Source: Frigidibacter sp.
Lineage (GTDB): Bacteria > Pseudomonadota > Alphaproteobacteria > Rhodobacterales > Rhodobacteraceae
Length of the DNA: 64,000 bases
Assembly (NCBI RefSeq): GCF_030695035.1
Contig: NZ_JAUYTT010000017.1
Coordinates: 25,127-89,126, forward strand
Direction of reading: 5' to 3'
The position numbers and the translations under genes were made by a program. Positions 23,492-33,632 of the stretch are shown here, one piece after another (within the stretch, counting starts at the first letter, position 1; every line of letters begins with the position of its first letter). The notes beneath the pieces are model-generated. The model saw only the letters and a program-made list of their open reading frames with translations. It had not been told where the DNA came from and ran no database searches.

Positions 23492-23661
23492 CCTCCGCCA
23501 CCCTGTCCCGCGTCACGGAACTTTGCCCGCCCTGCGCGCTTGTCCCGGAGTTCACGGACAGATCACCACGCCATGCCACAGCCGTGAAGCACCCGCCTCA
23601 CGGCCAGCCGGTGCCTGTCCAGTCCCCGCACGCGCCTCCCGCGCCCAGCCAGGAGCCTGAC

Positions 23662-25779
<2,118 letters not shown>

Positions 25780-25785
25780 CAACGG

Positions 25786-25807
25786 CGGGCGGCCTTCGGG
25801 CCGCCCG
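25786..25807 (+). terminator. katE terminator
   Basis: CGGGCGGCC (25786-25794) and GGCCGCCCG (25799-25807) pair perfectly around a TTCG tetraloop, 7 bases after the katE stop, followed by TCTTGCT. This is a standard GC-rich intrinsic terminator with a weak U tract. Confidence 0.85.
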
Positions 25808-25833
25808 TCTTGCTGAGTCGCGCCGCCCGCCCT

Positions 25834-25871
25834 TGCTGCATTGCAGCATGGTCATGGCGAGGTTGCAGCAT
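25834..25871. promoter_or_regulatory. PhaR-like palindrome and repeat before a small gene
   Basis: TGCTGCA-T-TGCAGCA (25834-25848) contains CTGC-N3-GCAG, the form described for PhaR binding in Paracoccus. The half TTGCAGCAT recurs at 25841-25849 and 25863-25871, 22 bases (two helical turns) apart. A related CTGCACTGCA lies at 25903-25912. The sites are 70-100 bases upstream of the small ORF at 25938. Binding by PhaR is inferred only from the motif. Confidence 0.5.
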
Positions 25872-25937
25872 TTGGCCTACTCCCTGCCGGCAAAGGGCTT
25901 ATCTGCACTGCAACCGCAAATGTCAGGAACCCCCGCC

Positions 25938-26105
25938 ATGACCCCTTCCATCCCGCAGACCCCCATTCTCCCGATCATCCCGCCCACTCTGGCCGAAGCC
26001 GCCAAGGCCACCCCGGCCTATTTCACACCCGAACCCGCTGGCCACGTCAGCCTGCGCGAGCTGTCGGCACTCGAGCAGATGTATGGCTATTACGAAGCGG
26101 CCTGA
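25938..26105 (+). CDS. small conserved-looking protein of unknown function
   Basis: A 55-residue protein, proline-rich at first (MTPSIPQTPILPIIPPT) and ending in a helix with ELSALEQMYGYYEAA. There is no signal peptide or clear membrane segment. AGGAA lies about 9 bases before the ATG at 25938, which is preferred over an ATG at 25920. I do not recognise a function. A PhaR-like palindrome upstream suggests its own promoter, and the membrane protein gene follows after 9 bases. Confidence 0.6.
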   Translation: MTPSIPQTPILPIIPPTLAEAAKATPAYFTPEPAGHVSLRELSALEQMYGYYEAA

Positions 26106-26114
26106 CCCTGCCCG

Positions 26115-26345
26115 ATGCCACTGCTGATCCTCGGCTTCGTTGCCTTCTTCGTGCTGGCCTGGTGGTGGCGCCGCAGCCGCACCCTGACGCGTAACTGCGT
26201 CTGGCGCGAGGATCGCCGCCGCGCCGCGCCGGGGACCAGCTTCCACCATTGCCTGACCTGCGGCGCCGAACTGGCGCTGCCACTGGGGCAAGAGCCGCGC
26301 CATTGCCTGCGAAATCCGCAAGCTGCGCCTCCGCCGCAGGAATAG
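26115..26345 (+). CDS. small single-pass membrane protein with Cys-rich tail
   Basis: A 76-residue protein with one N-terminal membrane helix (about residues 2-18, LLILGFVAFFVLAWWW), a basic segment and then a cysteine pattern C..., HHCLTCG, HC that could bind metal or form a small ribbon. It follows the 55-residue gene by 9 bases, so the two may form an operon. The function is unknown. I believe related short proteins occur in other Rhodobacteraceae, but this was not checked. Confidence 0.6.
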   Translation: MPLLILGFVAFFVLAWWWRRSRTLTRNCVWREDRRRAAPGTSFHHCLTCGAELALPLGQEPRHCLRNPQAAPPPQE

Positions 26346-26424
26346 CCGCGCCCGCCCCACAACCGGGCTTCCGCTGCGCCACCTCCCGCGCCATGCTGCG
26401 CAGCGAACCCCGCAGCGAGGCGCC

Positions 26425-27291
26425 ATGAAGACCAACGCTCCCGAAACCAACGCCCCCGCCGATGCCGAGGCCCGCCGCGCGCTGGCGCCGGTGATCTGCT
26501 ATCCGGTCGACACCCTGCCCCAGCCGCCGATGGAGCTCTACCGCGCCGCGCGGCTCACGCTGCAGCCGGTGGCCGAGGTCATCGCGCCGCCCCGCGATGC
26601 AACCTGCTTCCACGTCCCCGCCGGGCATTTCTTCCGCATCCATTCGACGGAAGGCCCTCAGGTCGGCGACCTGAACCTGTGGAACGCCAATGACCTGACG
26701 GAGCGGTTCTATTCCGGCAAGACCCGCGCCCTGCATGGCACGCACCTCTCCACCGGCGACCGGCTGTGGTCCAGCTTCCCCGCCATGCGCCCGCTGGCGA
26801 CGATCACCCATGACACGCTGGACTGGTACGGGTTCGACGCCTTCGGCGGCGCCGTGCATGACGTGATCGGCACCCGCTGTGACCCCTATACACATGCGCT
26901 GCTGACAGATGGCGGGCAGTATCACCACTGCTGCCATTCCAACCTCACCCGCGCTTTGGCCGCGGAAACCGGGCTGCCACTGGCAGAGGCGGAACGGCAT
27001 GTGCATGACGTGCTCAACGTCTTCATGTGTACCGGCTTCACCCGAGACACCGGGCAGTATTTCATGAAGGCCAGCCCGGTGCGCCCCGGCGACTACCTTG
27101 AGTTCATTGCCGAAATCGACCTTCTGGGCGCGCTCTCCGCCTGCCCCGGCGGCGACTGCTCGGCCGAGCACTCCAGCGACACCGCCGCCTGCTATCCGCT
27201 GCGGGTAGAGGTGCTGCGCCCCGGGCCCGGCGCGCTGGACGGCTGGTCCCCCGCGGCTGCCAGCCGGTATGACCGCAGCCACGGGGTGTAG
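26425..27291 (+). CDS. DUF1989 / urea carboxylase-associated family protein
   Basis: A 288-residue stand-alone DUF1989 protein. The motifs AGHFFRI, QVGDLNLWN, TRCDPYT, CCHSNL and NVFMCTGF are typical. Some DUF1989 pairs act as carboxyguanidine deiminase in guanidine breakdown, and others are only known as neighbours of urea carboxylase. Here there is a single gene and no carboxylase, so the substrate is open. It may be metal-dependent, given the Cys/His-rich CCHSN segment. It is convergent with the aldo/keto reductase, whose stop is 4 bases away. Confidence 0.75.
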   Translation: MKTNAPETNAPADAEARRALAPVICYPVDTLPQPPMELYRAARLTLQPVAEVIAPPRDATCFHVPAGHFFRIHSTEGPQVGDLNLWNANDLTERFYSGKTRALHGTHLSTGDRLWSSFPAMRPLATITHDTLDWYGFDAFGGAVHDVIGTRCDPYTHALLTDGGQYHHCCHSNLTRALAAETGLPLAEAERHVHDVLNVFMCTGFTRDTGQYFMKASPVRPGDYLEFIAEIDLLGALSACPGGDCSAEHSSDTAACYPLRVEVLRPGPGALDGWSPAAASRYDRSHGV

Positions 27292-27295
27292 GCGC

Positions 27296-28276
27296 TCAGC
27301 AATACCGCTCGACCCCGCGGATCTGATCGTCGGAATAGCGGTCGCCATGGGCAAAGCCGGGCGGCAGCAGCCGGTCGATCTGGGCCATATCCTCGGGCGT
27401 CAACTCCAGCTGCGCCGCGCCCGCCAGTTCGCGCAGATGCGCGGCGCTGCGGGTGCCGGGGATCGGGATCAGATGCGGCCCCTGCGCCAGCACCCAAGCC
27501 AGCGCCAGCTGCGCCGTCAGCACGCCCCGCGCACGGGCAAAGGCTCGGAACCCGTCGATGATCGCGGTATTGGCGCTGAAATTCGGCTCCACGAAGCGCG
27601 GATTGTTGGCGCGGAACCCGTCCTGCACCTGGTCCAGCGTCAGGGCGGTATCCCCCATCATGCCCCGCGCGACCGGCGAGAAGGGCACGAAGGCCACCCC
27701 CAGCTCAGCACAGGCGCGGATCAGCCCCAGCTCCGGCTGCCGCGTCCACAGCGAGTATTCATTCTGCACCGCGCGGCAGGGATGCACGGCATGGGCGCGG
27801 CGCAGGGTGGCGGGCGCCACCTCCGACAGGCCATAGCCGCCGATCTTGCCCTCGTCGATCAGCCGGGCCAGCGTGCCGACCACATCCTCCAGCGGCACCC
27901 GGGTATCGCGGCGGTGGATGTAGAACAGCTCCACATGCTCGCGCCCCAGCCGCTTCAGCGAGCCTTCCAGCTCGGTGCGCAGATGCGCCTCGGAATTGTC
28001 AAAGCTGCGCGGGGTGCCGTTGACGATGCCGGCCTTCGTGGCGATCACCATGTCGGGCCGGCGGCTCGCCAGCCAGCGGCCGATCACGGTTTCCGATACG
28101 CCCATGCCGTAGATGTTCGAGGTGTCGAGGAAGTCGATCCCCGCCCCCAGCGCGGCATCGAGGCAGGCAAAGCTCTCCGCCTCGGTCGTGGGGCCAAAGG
28201 CCCCGGCAAAGGACATGCAGCCAAGGCCGATGGCCGACACCATCGGGCCACCGGCACCAAGTTCGCGTTTCTGCAT
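27296..28276 (-). CDS. aldo/keto reductase
   Basis: A 326-residue aldo/keto reductase of the AKR11/AKR13-like group, an NADPH-dependent oxidoreductase of aldehydes and ketones. The catalytic tyrosine is in SNIYGMG, and GLGCMSF near the N terminus and IPIPGTRS near the C terminus (cofactor binding) fit the family. I start it at the ATG at 28276, with GGAG 6 bases upstream, rather than the ATG at 28288. The substrate is unknown, and the neighbours do not indicate one. Confidence 0.85.
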   Translation of the reverse strand: MQKRELGAGGPMVSAIGLGCMSFAGAFGPTTEAESFACLDAALGAGIDFLDTSNIYGMGVSETVIGRWLASRRPDMVIATKAGIVNGTPRSFDNSEAHLRTELEGSLKRLGREHVELFYIHRRDTRVPLEDVVGTLARLIDEGKIGGYGLSEVAPATLRRAHAVHPCRAVQNEYSLWTRQPELGLIRACAELGVAFVPFSPVARGMMGDTALTLDQVQDGFRANNPRFVEPNFSANTAIIDGFRAFARARGVLTAQLALAWVLAQGPHLIPIPGTRSAAHLRELAGAAQLELTPEDMAQIDRLLPPGFAHGDRYSDDQIRGVERYC

Positions 28277-28361
28277 AGGGATCTCCATTCAGGGGCGAGC
28301 CATCTGACAGGAGCGGATCGAGAGGGTCAAGCGGGGACTGGCGATCTGTGCCCGCTAGGTT

Positions 28362-28570
28362 CGGGCGGAAAAGGGCGAGGCACTGCCTCGCCCCGCCCGT
28401 GCGTGACCTGTCGTCCGGAGCCGCTGGCAGCGCGAAACCGTATGAGGACAGCGCCCGACCTGGCGGGCGAGAAGCGCCCGCCAGGTCGGGCGGGCGCTGG
28501 CCGGGCCCTTTGGGGGCCCGACCGGGCGAGTTGATATGGCGCGGCGTGGCGAAGGCGATGGCCTTCGCCA
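28362..28570. repeat. cluster of four strong palindromes in an intergenic region
   Basis: The 321 bases between the aldo/keto reductase start and the SHMT-like stop contain no gene but four hairpins. P1 has GGGCGAGGCA / TGCCTCGCCC (28373-28393) within outer arms CGGGCG / CGCCCG (28362-28367, 28394-28399). P2 has perfect 18-base arms (28452-28469 / 28475-28492) and a 5-base loop. P3 (28499-28508 / 28514-28523) has one mismatch. P4 has perfect 10-base arms (28547-28556 / 28561-28570). None has a U tract on the minus strand. They resemble REP/BIME-type units. Confidence 0.8.
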
Positions 28571-28597
28571 AGGAAGGCGTTGCAGCCAAGCGGCGGC

Positions 28598-29926
28598 TCA
28601 CCCCGCCTGCCGAATATAATGCAGCCGGTCGAACCCCGCCCGCAACGCCGCCGTCCGCGGCGCCAGCGCTTCCGGCGCATTCGACCGCAGCGCCTCGGCA
28701 ATCAGCGCCGCAAGCTGCGGGGCATCCGCCTCGGTCACGCCCCAGCGCACCAGTTCGGGCGTGCCGATCCTGAGCCCGTTCAGATCCCCCGCCACCTCGG
28801 CAATCGGCAAGCCGATGCCGCAAGCCAGAAATCCGGCGCGGCGCAGGGTCTTGGAGGCCGCCTGCCCGCCGCCGAAGGCCGCCGCCTCCACCGCGAACTG
28901 GTGCGAACGGGTGAAGCCGCGGTCGGCCGCAAAGATCGTCAGCCCCTGATCGGCCAGCGCCGCGGCCAGCGCGCGCGCCACCGCCACCATCTTGTCCGCA
29001 TAGGCCCGCCCATGCTCGCGCCAGTCCAGCAGCGTCAGCGCCAGCGCCGCGGATTTGCCGGCGTCGAAATTCGCGGTCATGCCGGGATAGGCGATGGCAT
29101 CGAGCCGCTCCGCAATTCCCGCGTCATTGGTCACGATCAACCCGCCAGCGGGCCCGCCAAGGCTCTTGTAGGTGCTCATCGTCATCAGATGTGCGCCTTC
29201 CGTCAAGGGGTTGGCCCAGGTGCCCCCTGCGATGATCCCGCATTGATGGGCGGCGTCGAACAGCACCTTGGCGCCGACCTCATCGGCAATCGCCCGGATC
29301 TCGCGCACCGGATGCGGGAAGAGGTTGAGGCTGCCGCCGATGGTGATGATCTTCGGGCGCACCTTTTGCGCCAACTCCCGCAGCGCCGCCACATCCACCG
29401 AATAGCCATCGGCATCGACAGGGGCCGGGTGGCTGACGAGGCCGTAGAGGCCAGCGCAACCCGCGGCGTGGTGGGTGACGTGGCCGCCAACGGCGGGGGG
29501 CGGCGCGATGATGGCGTCGCCGGGCTTCGCCAAAGCCATGAAGCCGTAGAGGTTCGCCAGCGCGCCCGAGCCGACGCGGATTTCGGCATGGCTGGCGCCG
29601 AAGATCTCGGCGGCGAGCTCGGCGGCGATGACCTCGATCTCCTCGATTGCCTCCAGCCCCATCTCATACTTGTCACCCGGATAACCCAGCGACGGGCGGC
29701 TGCCGAGGCCGCGGGCCAGCGCCGCTTCTGCCATTGGATTCATGGTGTTGGTGGCGGGGTTGAGGTTGAAGCAGTCGCGTTCGTGGATCTGCGCATTGGC
29801 CTGAATCAGCGCCTCGATCCGGTCCGCCACCGCATCTGACGCAGCGGTCGCCGTCTGCCCGGCAAGGCGCTGGATGAAGGTTTCGCACTCGGCGGGCACC
29901 CAGGGGCGGGGGGCGAGGTGGGGCAT
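28598..29926 (-). CDS. SHMT-like PLP-dependent enzyme (hydroxymethyltransferase or aldolase)
   Basis: A 442-residue fold-type I PLP enzyme related to serine hydroxymethyltransferase. The PLP lysine is K254 in MSTYKSLGGPAGG, where true GlyA has a TTTTHK motif, and the DAAHQCG motif (224-230) supplies the PLP aspartate and histidine. It is therefore a paralogue, possibly acting on 2-methylserine or another beta-hydroxy amino acid. I start it at the ATG at 29926, with GGAG 8 bases upstream. A LysR gene is divergent and probably regulates it. Confidence 0.8.
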   Translation of the reverse strand: MPHLAPRPWVPAECETFIQRLAGQTATAASDAVADRIEALIQANAQIHERDCFNLNPATNTMNPMAEAALARGLGSRPSLGYPGDKYEMGLEAIEEIEVIAAELAAEIFGASHAEIRVGSGALANLYGFMALAKPGDAIIAPPPAVGGHVTHHAAGCAGLYGLVSHPAPVDADGYSVDVAALRELAQKVRPKIITIGGSLNLFPHPVREIRAIADEVGAKVLFDAAHQCGIIAGGTWANPLTEGAHLMTMSTYKSLGGPAGGLIVTNDAGIAERLDAIAYPGMTANFDAGKSAALALTLLDWREHGRAYADKMVAVARALAAALADQGLTIFAADRGFTRSHQFAVEAAAFGGGQAASKTLRRAGFLACGIGLPIAEVAGDLNGLRIGTPELVRWGVTEADAPQLAALIAEALRSNAPEALAPRTAALRAGFDRLHYIRQAG

Positions 29927-30032
29927 GGCGGGGTCTCCGGGACTGGGTTCGGGCGGAGGATGCGGCAACGGGACTGGACGCGGCAACCGAGATTTGCAAG
30001 AAACTAGGCTTAGAAAATCTGAGGCTCAGCCC
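29927..30032. promoter_or_regulatory. divergent promoter of the SHMT-like gene and its LysR regulator
   Basis: A 106-base gap. CTTAGA-AAA-TCTGAG (30009-30023) is an imperfect dyad that contains a T-N11-A pattern (30010-30022), as expected for a LysR-type operator. It lies just before the LysR start at 30033, suggesting autoregulation. Confidence 0.4.
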
Positions 30033-30929
30033 ATGTCCGTCGCCCCGCCCCGCCCCAAAGGCCCGCCCGCCACTGCCCTGCGCGCCTTCGAGGCTGCGGC
30101 CCGGCTCGGGGGCTTCGCCGCCGCGGCGGAGGAGCTGTGCGTGACCGCCGGCGCCGTCAGCGCCCATGTCAAGGCGCTGGAGGATGACCTTGGCGCGCCG
30201 CTGTTCGACCGGCAGGCGCGGGGGGTGCAGCTGACGCCGCTGGGGGCGCGGGTCCTGCCGGACCTGTCGGCGGCCTTCGACCGGCTGGGGATGGCGGTGC
30301 AGATCCTGCGGGCCGAGGCGGGGCCGCGGCAGGTGCATATCGCCACGCTGCCCGCCATCGCGCAGCTGTGGCTGAGCCCGCGGCTGCCGGCGATCCGCGC
30401 GGCACTGCCCGGCGTCACCATCTCGATCACCGCGCTGGAGCGGCCGCCGAACCTGAAGCGCGCGCCCTATGACCTGAGCCTGTTCTTCCGCGCGCCGGAC
30501 CTTGGCCGGCAGGTGGCGGCGGATGTGATCTTCCCGGTCTGCGCGCCGCAGGTGGCCGAGGCTCTGCGCCGTCCCGAGGATCTGGCAAGCGTGCCCTGCC
30601 TGACCGACACCGCCTGGGCGCAGGATTGGGAGATCTGGGCGGGACAGGTGATGCCGGGGGCGGCGTTCACGCCGAAGGGGCCGGTCTTCTCACTCTACGC
30701 GCTGGCGGTGGAAGAGGCGGTGAACGGCGCCGGAGTGCTGATCGGGCATGAGGCGCTGGTGGCGGGGCATCTTACCTCTGGCGCACTGGTGGCGCCGTTC
30801 GGGATACGGCTGGCGCTGCCAAGGGCGCTGATGCTGTGGTCGGCGCGGACGCTTTCCCCGCGCAGCCCGGCGGCGCGGGTGGCTGGGATGCTGGCAGCGC
30901 CGGTGCAGGAGATCGGGCGGCAGTTGTAG
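30033..30929 (+). CDS. LysR family regulator (GcvA-like)
   Basis: A 298-residue LysR regulator. The N terminus has the GcvA-type pattern LRAFEAAARLGGFAAAAEEL followed by VTAGAVSAHVKALEDDLG. The effector domain is of normal length. It is divergent from the SHMT-like gene, and a glycine or serine-related effector is plausible by analogy to GcvA, but this is inference. I start it at the ATG at 30033, since the upstream open frame overlaps the divergent gene. Confidence 0.85.
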   Translation: MSVAPPRPKGPPATALRAFEAAARLGGFAAAAEELCVTAGAVSAHVKALEDDLGAPLFDRQARGVQLTPLGARVLPDLSAAFDRLGMAVQILRAEAGPRQVHIATLPAIAQLWLSPRLPAIRAALPGVTISITALERPPNLKRAPYDLSLFFRAPDLGRQVAADVIFPVCAPQVAEALRRPEDLASVPCLTDTAWAQDWEIWAGQVMPGAAFTPKGPVFSLYALAVEEAVNGAGVLIGHEALVAGHLTSGALVAPFGIRLALPRALMLWSARTLSPRSPAARVAGMLAAPVQEIGRQL

Positions 30930-30959
30930 CCCCCGCGCCCCCTTCCCATTCGTTCTGGT

Positions 30960-30995
30960 CCAAATATCCCGGGGGTCCGGGGGCAGAGCCCCCGG
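30960..30995 (-). terminator. Rhodobacteraceae-type repeat with terminator hairpin
   Basis: CCAAATATCCC (30960-30970) is followed by a hairpin CCGGGGGC / GCCCCCGG (30977-30984 / 30988-30995) with loop AGA. On the minus strand the hairpin begins 7 bases after the usp stop and is followed by GGGATATTTGG. I know this combination as a frequent gene-end repeat in Rhodobacteraceae. It may also end the LysR transcript from the other side. Confidence 0.75.
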
Positions 30996-31001
30996 CTTGG
31001 A

Positions 31002-31856
31002 TCAGCGGTAGAGCACCAGCGGGATCTTCACCGCCTGGATCATGGCGGTGGTGGTCGATCCGATGATCAGGTTGCGGATACGGCTGTGGCCATAGGCGCC
31101 CATCACCAGAAGGTCGAAGCCGTCCTCGGCGATCTTGGCTTTCAGCGCCGCTTCCGGCTCGCCGGAGGCGAACTCTGCCGTGGTTTTCAGGCCGACGGTA
31201 CGCAGCGCCAGTTGCGCCTCTTCCATCTTGGTCCGCATTGCCGTGGTTTCCTCACCGGCATGGACCAGCGTCACCGACATGTCGCGGAAGACGGCGCTGT
31301 CCACCATGCGGGCGATGGCCTTTTGCGTGCTGGCGCTGGCGTCGAAGGCGACCAGCACCTTGGTCACCGGCTTGAAGCTGCGCGAGGCGACGAAGACCGG
31401 CACCTTGGAGCTGCGCACGATCCGCTCGAGGTTGGAGCCGAGATGGTCCGAGGCGAAGCCAGAGGCCTCGCCGCGCTTGCCGATCACGATGGCGCGGATC
31501 TCGGGTTCCAGTTCCGACACCGCTTCGAGAATATCCCCCTGACGCAGACGCTGGGTGACGGGGCCGGCGCCATCGGCCTCGATGATCATCTTGGCATCAT
31601 CAAGGATCGCGCGGCCCTTGGCTTGGGCCAGCTTGGCGTTTTGCGCGTCCTGCGCGGCCAGTTGCTCCAGCAGCGCCGACCGGGCGCCCAGCTTCAGCGC
31701 GCCGGACAGGTCGCTGCCCGCCGTGCCTTCGCGGCGGCCAAGGACGTGCAGGATATCGACCGAGGCCGACAGGCGGCCCGCAATCCAGGCGGTGTAGTGG
31801 CAGACGCTGTGCGAATAGGCAGAGCCGTCCACCAAGGCGAGTATCTTGTTGGTCAT
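31002..31856 (-). CDS. two-domain universal stress protein
   Basis: A 284-residue protein with two tandem UspA domains (about 1-150 and 165-284). The second domain ends in the ATP-binding pattern GAYGHSRIRNLIIGSTT; the first has a more divergent GKRGEASGF...GSNLERI version. It is cytosolic. The gene lies 13 bases after sulP, with GGAGG overlapping the sulP end, so it is probably co-expressed and may modulate the transporter. Confidence 0.9.
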   Translation of the reverse strand: MTNKILALVDGSAYSHSVCHYTAWIAGRLSASVDILHVLGRREGTAGSDLSGALKLGARSALLEQLAAQDAQNAKLAQAKGRAILDDAKMIIEADGAGPVTQRLRQGDILEAVSELEPEIRAIVIGKRGEASGFASDHLGSNLERIVRSSKVPVFVASRSFKPVTKVLVAFDASASTQKAIARMVDSAVFRDMSVTLVHAGEETTAMRTKMEEAQLALRTVGLKTTAEFASGEPEAALKAKIAEDGFDLLVMGAYGHSRIRNLIIGSTTTAMIQAVKIPLVLYR

Positions 31857-31869
31857 CGTTCTTCCCTCC

Positions 31870-33360
31870 TCAATGCGCCATCAGCTTGTCCATCGCGCCC
31901 GGCTTGTCATGGATGGCAAGCTTGTCGACGATGGTTTCCGTGGCGGCATTCATGCCGGTGATGCTGACCTCCGCGCCCTCGCGGCGGAACTTCAGCACGG
32001 CCATGTCCAGCGCCTGAACGGAGCTGATGTCCCAGATATGCGCCTGACTGACATCCAGAGTCACGCGTTCCAGCGATTCCTTGAAATCGAAGGCGGCCAT
32101 GAAGTCCTCGGCCGAGCCGTAGAAGAGCTGGCCCTCGACGGTGTAGATGCGCTCGCGCCCGTCTTCCGACAGCACCGATGTCACGCGGAACAGCTGCGCG
32201 ATCTTGCCGGCGAAGAAGATGCCCGACAGCAGCACGCCGACCAGCACGCCGATGGCGAGGTTGTGGGTGTAGACCACGGTGGCGACGGTGGCGAGCATCA
32301 CGATGGAGGACGACCGCGGATGGGTCTTCAGCGCCTTGATCGAGGACCAGCTGAAGGTGCCGATGCTGACCATGATCATGATCGCCACCAGCGCGGCCAT
32401 CGGGATCCGGCTGACAAGATCGCCAAGCGCCACCACCATGAACAGCAGCACGACCCCGGCGGCGAAGCACGACAACCGCCCGCGGCCGCCGGATTTCACG
32501 TTGATGATCGACTGGCCGATCATGGCGCAGCCGGCCATGCCGCCGATGAAGCCGGTGGCGGTGTTGGCAAGGCCCTGGCCGATGCATTCCTGATTGCGGT
32601 TCGATTTCGTGTCGGTCAGGTCATCGACGATGGTCTGCGTCATCAGGCTTTCCAGCAGGCCGACGATGGCGACGGCAACGGCATAGGGGAAGATGATCGC
32701 CAGCGTCTCGAAGTTCAGCGGGATCTGCGGGATCAGGAACACCGGCAGGCTGTCAGGCAGCGCGCCAAGGTCGCCGACGGTGCGCACGTCCCAGCCAAAG
32801 GCAAAGGTCAGCGCCGTCAGCACCACGATGGTGACCAGCGGCGAGGGGATCGCCGTGGTCAGGCGCGGGAAGAGATAGATGATCGCCAGACCTGCGGCCA
32901 CGAGCACATAGGTCAGCCAGGTGACAAGGGCCGGGTCAAGCTCTGGCAGCTGCGCGATGAAGATCAGGATCGCCAGCGCGTTGACGAAGCCGGTCATCAC
33001 CGATTTCGAGACATAGCGCATGACGAAGCCCAGCTTCAGCAGGCCCATGCCGATCTGCAGAAGGCCGGCCAGAACCGTGGCGGCCAGAAGGTATTGCAGC
33101 CCGTGATCCTTGACGAGGGTGATCATCAGAACCGCCGTCGCGGCGGTCGCGGCAGAGATCATGCCGGGGCGGCCGCCCGCAATGGCGGTGATCACGGCGA
33201 TGGAGAAGCTGGCATAAAGGCCAACCTTGGGGTCGACGCCGGCGATGATCGAGAAGGCAATCGCCTCGGGGATCAGCGCCAGCGCCACGACGAGGCCTGC
33301 CAGCAGGTCGCCCTTGATATTGCCAAGCCATTCCTGGCGATAGGAGGAGAGTGAAAACAT
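31870..33360 (-). CDS. SulP family anion transporter with STAS domain
   Basis: A 496-residue inner membrane transporter with many hydrophobic helices in the first 380 residues and a C-terminal STAS domain (about 390-496). The N-terminal [23 protein letters not shown]... region is typical of SulP. Substrates of this family include sulfate, bicarbonate and other anions. I start it at the ATG at 33360; the frame is open upstream but is not convincing there. It forms an operon with the universal stress gene. Bicarbonate uptake would fit an organism with a Calvin cycle, but this is speculation. Confidence 0.88.
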   Translation of the reverse strand: MFSLSSYRQEWLGNIKGDLLAGLVVALALIPEAIAFSIIAGVDPKVGLYASFSIAVITAIAGGRPGMISAATAATAVLMITLVKDHGLQYLLAATVLAGLLQIGMGLLKLGFVMRYVSKSVMTGFVNALAILIFIAQLPELDPALVTWLTYVLVAAGLAIIYLFPRLTTAIPSPLVTIVVLTALTFAFGWDVRTVGDLGALPDSLPVFLIPQIPLNFETLAIIFPYAVAVAIVGLLESLMTQTIVDDLTDTKSNRNQECIGQGLANTATGFIGGMAGCAMIGQSIINVKSGGRGRLSCFAAGVVLLFMVVALGDLVSRIPMAALVAIMIMVSIGTFSWSSIKALKTHPRSSSIVMLATVATVVYTHNLAIGVLVGVLLSGIFFAGKIAQLFRVTSVLSEDGRERIYTVEGQLFYGSAEDFMAAFDFKESLERVTLDVSQAHIWDISSVQALDMAVLKFRREGAEVSITGMNAATETIVDKLAIHDKPGAMDKLMAH

Positions 33361-33540
33361 ATGGGATCCAATATGCCGGCGCCGCGCGGGCTGTCCGGCG
33401 TGACCAGCCCGGGGGAGCTGGAACGGATTGTCCGGCGGATCGGCGGCCGGAAGAGCCACCCGGGGTCGCACCGGGTCCTTGCACTTGCAGCGTGATTACC
33501 CAGAAGCGGGGGCATGTGGCAACCCATCAAGGGCATATTT

Positions 33541-33560
33541 GCAGGGCAAAGCGGCCCTGC
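33541..33560 (-). repeat. small hairpin upstream of sulP
   Basis: GCAGGGC (33541-33547) and GCCCTGC (33554-33560) form a 7-base stem with a 6-base loop in the 272-base gap between the atf terminator and sulP. Nothing else is evident in that gap, which must hold the sulP promoter. Confidence 0.4.
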
Positions 33561-33581
33561 TGCCTCGATGTGCAACGCAAA

Positions 33582-33603
33582 ACGCCCGCCGGAGGGCGGG
33601 CGT
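33582..33603 (-). terminator. terminator of the atf-ssd transcript
   Basis: On the minus strand ACGCCCGCC and GGCGGGCGT form a perfect 9-base stem with a 4-base loop, followed by TTTG, about 30 bases after the aminotransferase stop. This is a good intrinsic terminator. Confidence 0.85.
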
Positions 33604-33632
33604 GATGCAGATGCGGCATGGCGGGAACGGGC

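Noticed and set aside
23517..23545. GGAAC box before katE as an EcfG-type promoter
   Set aside because: The expected CGTT at the right spacing is missing, and many Rhodobacterales lack EcfG.
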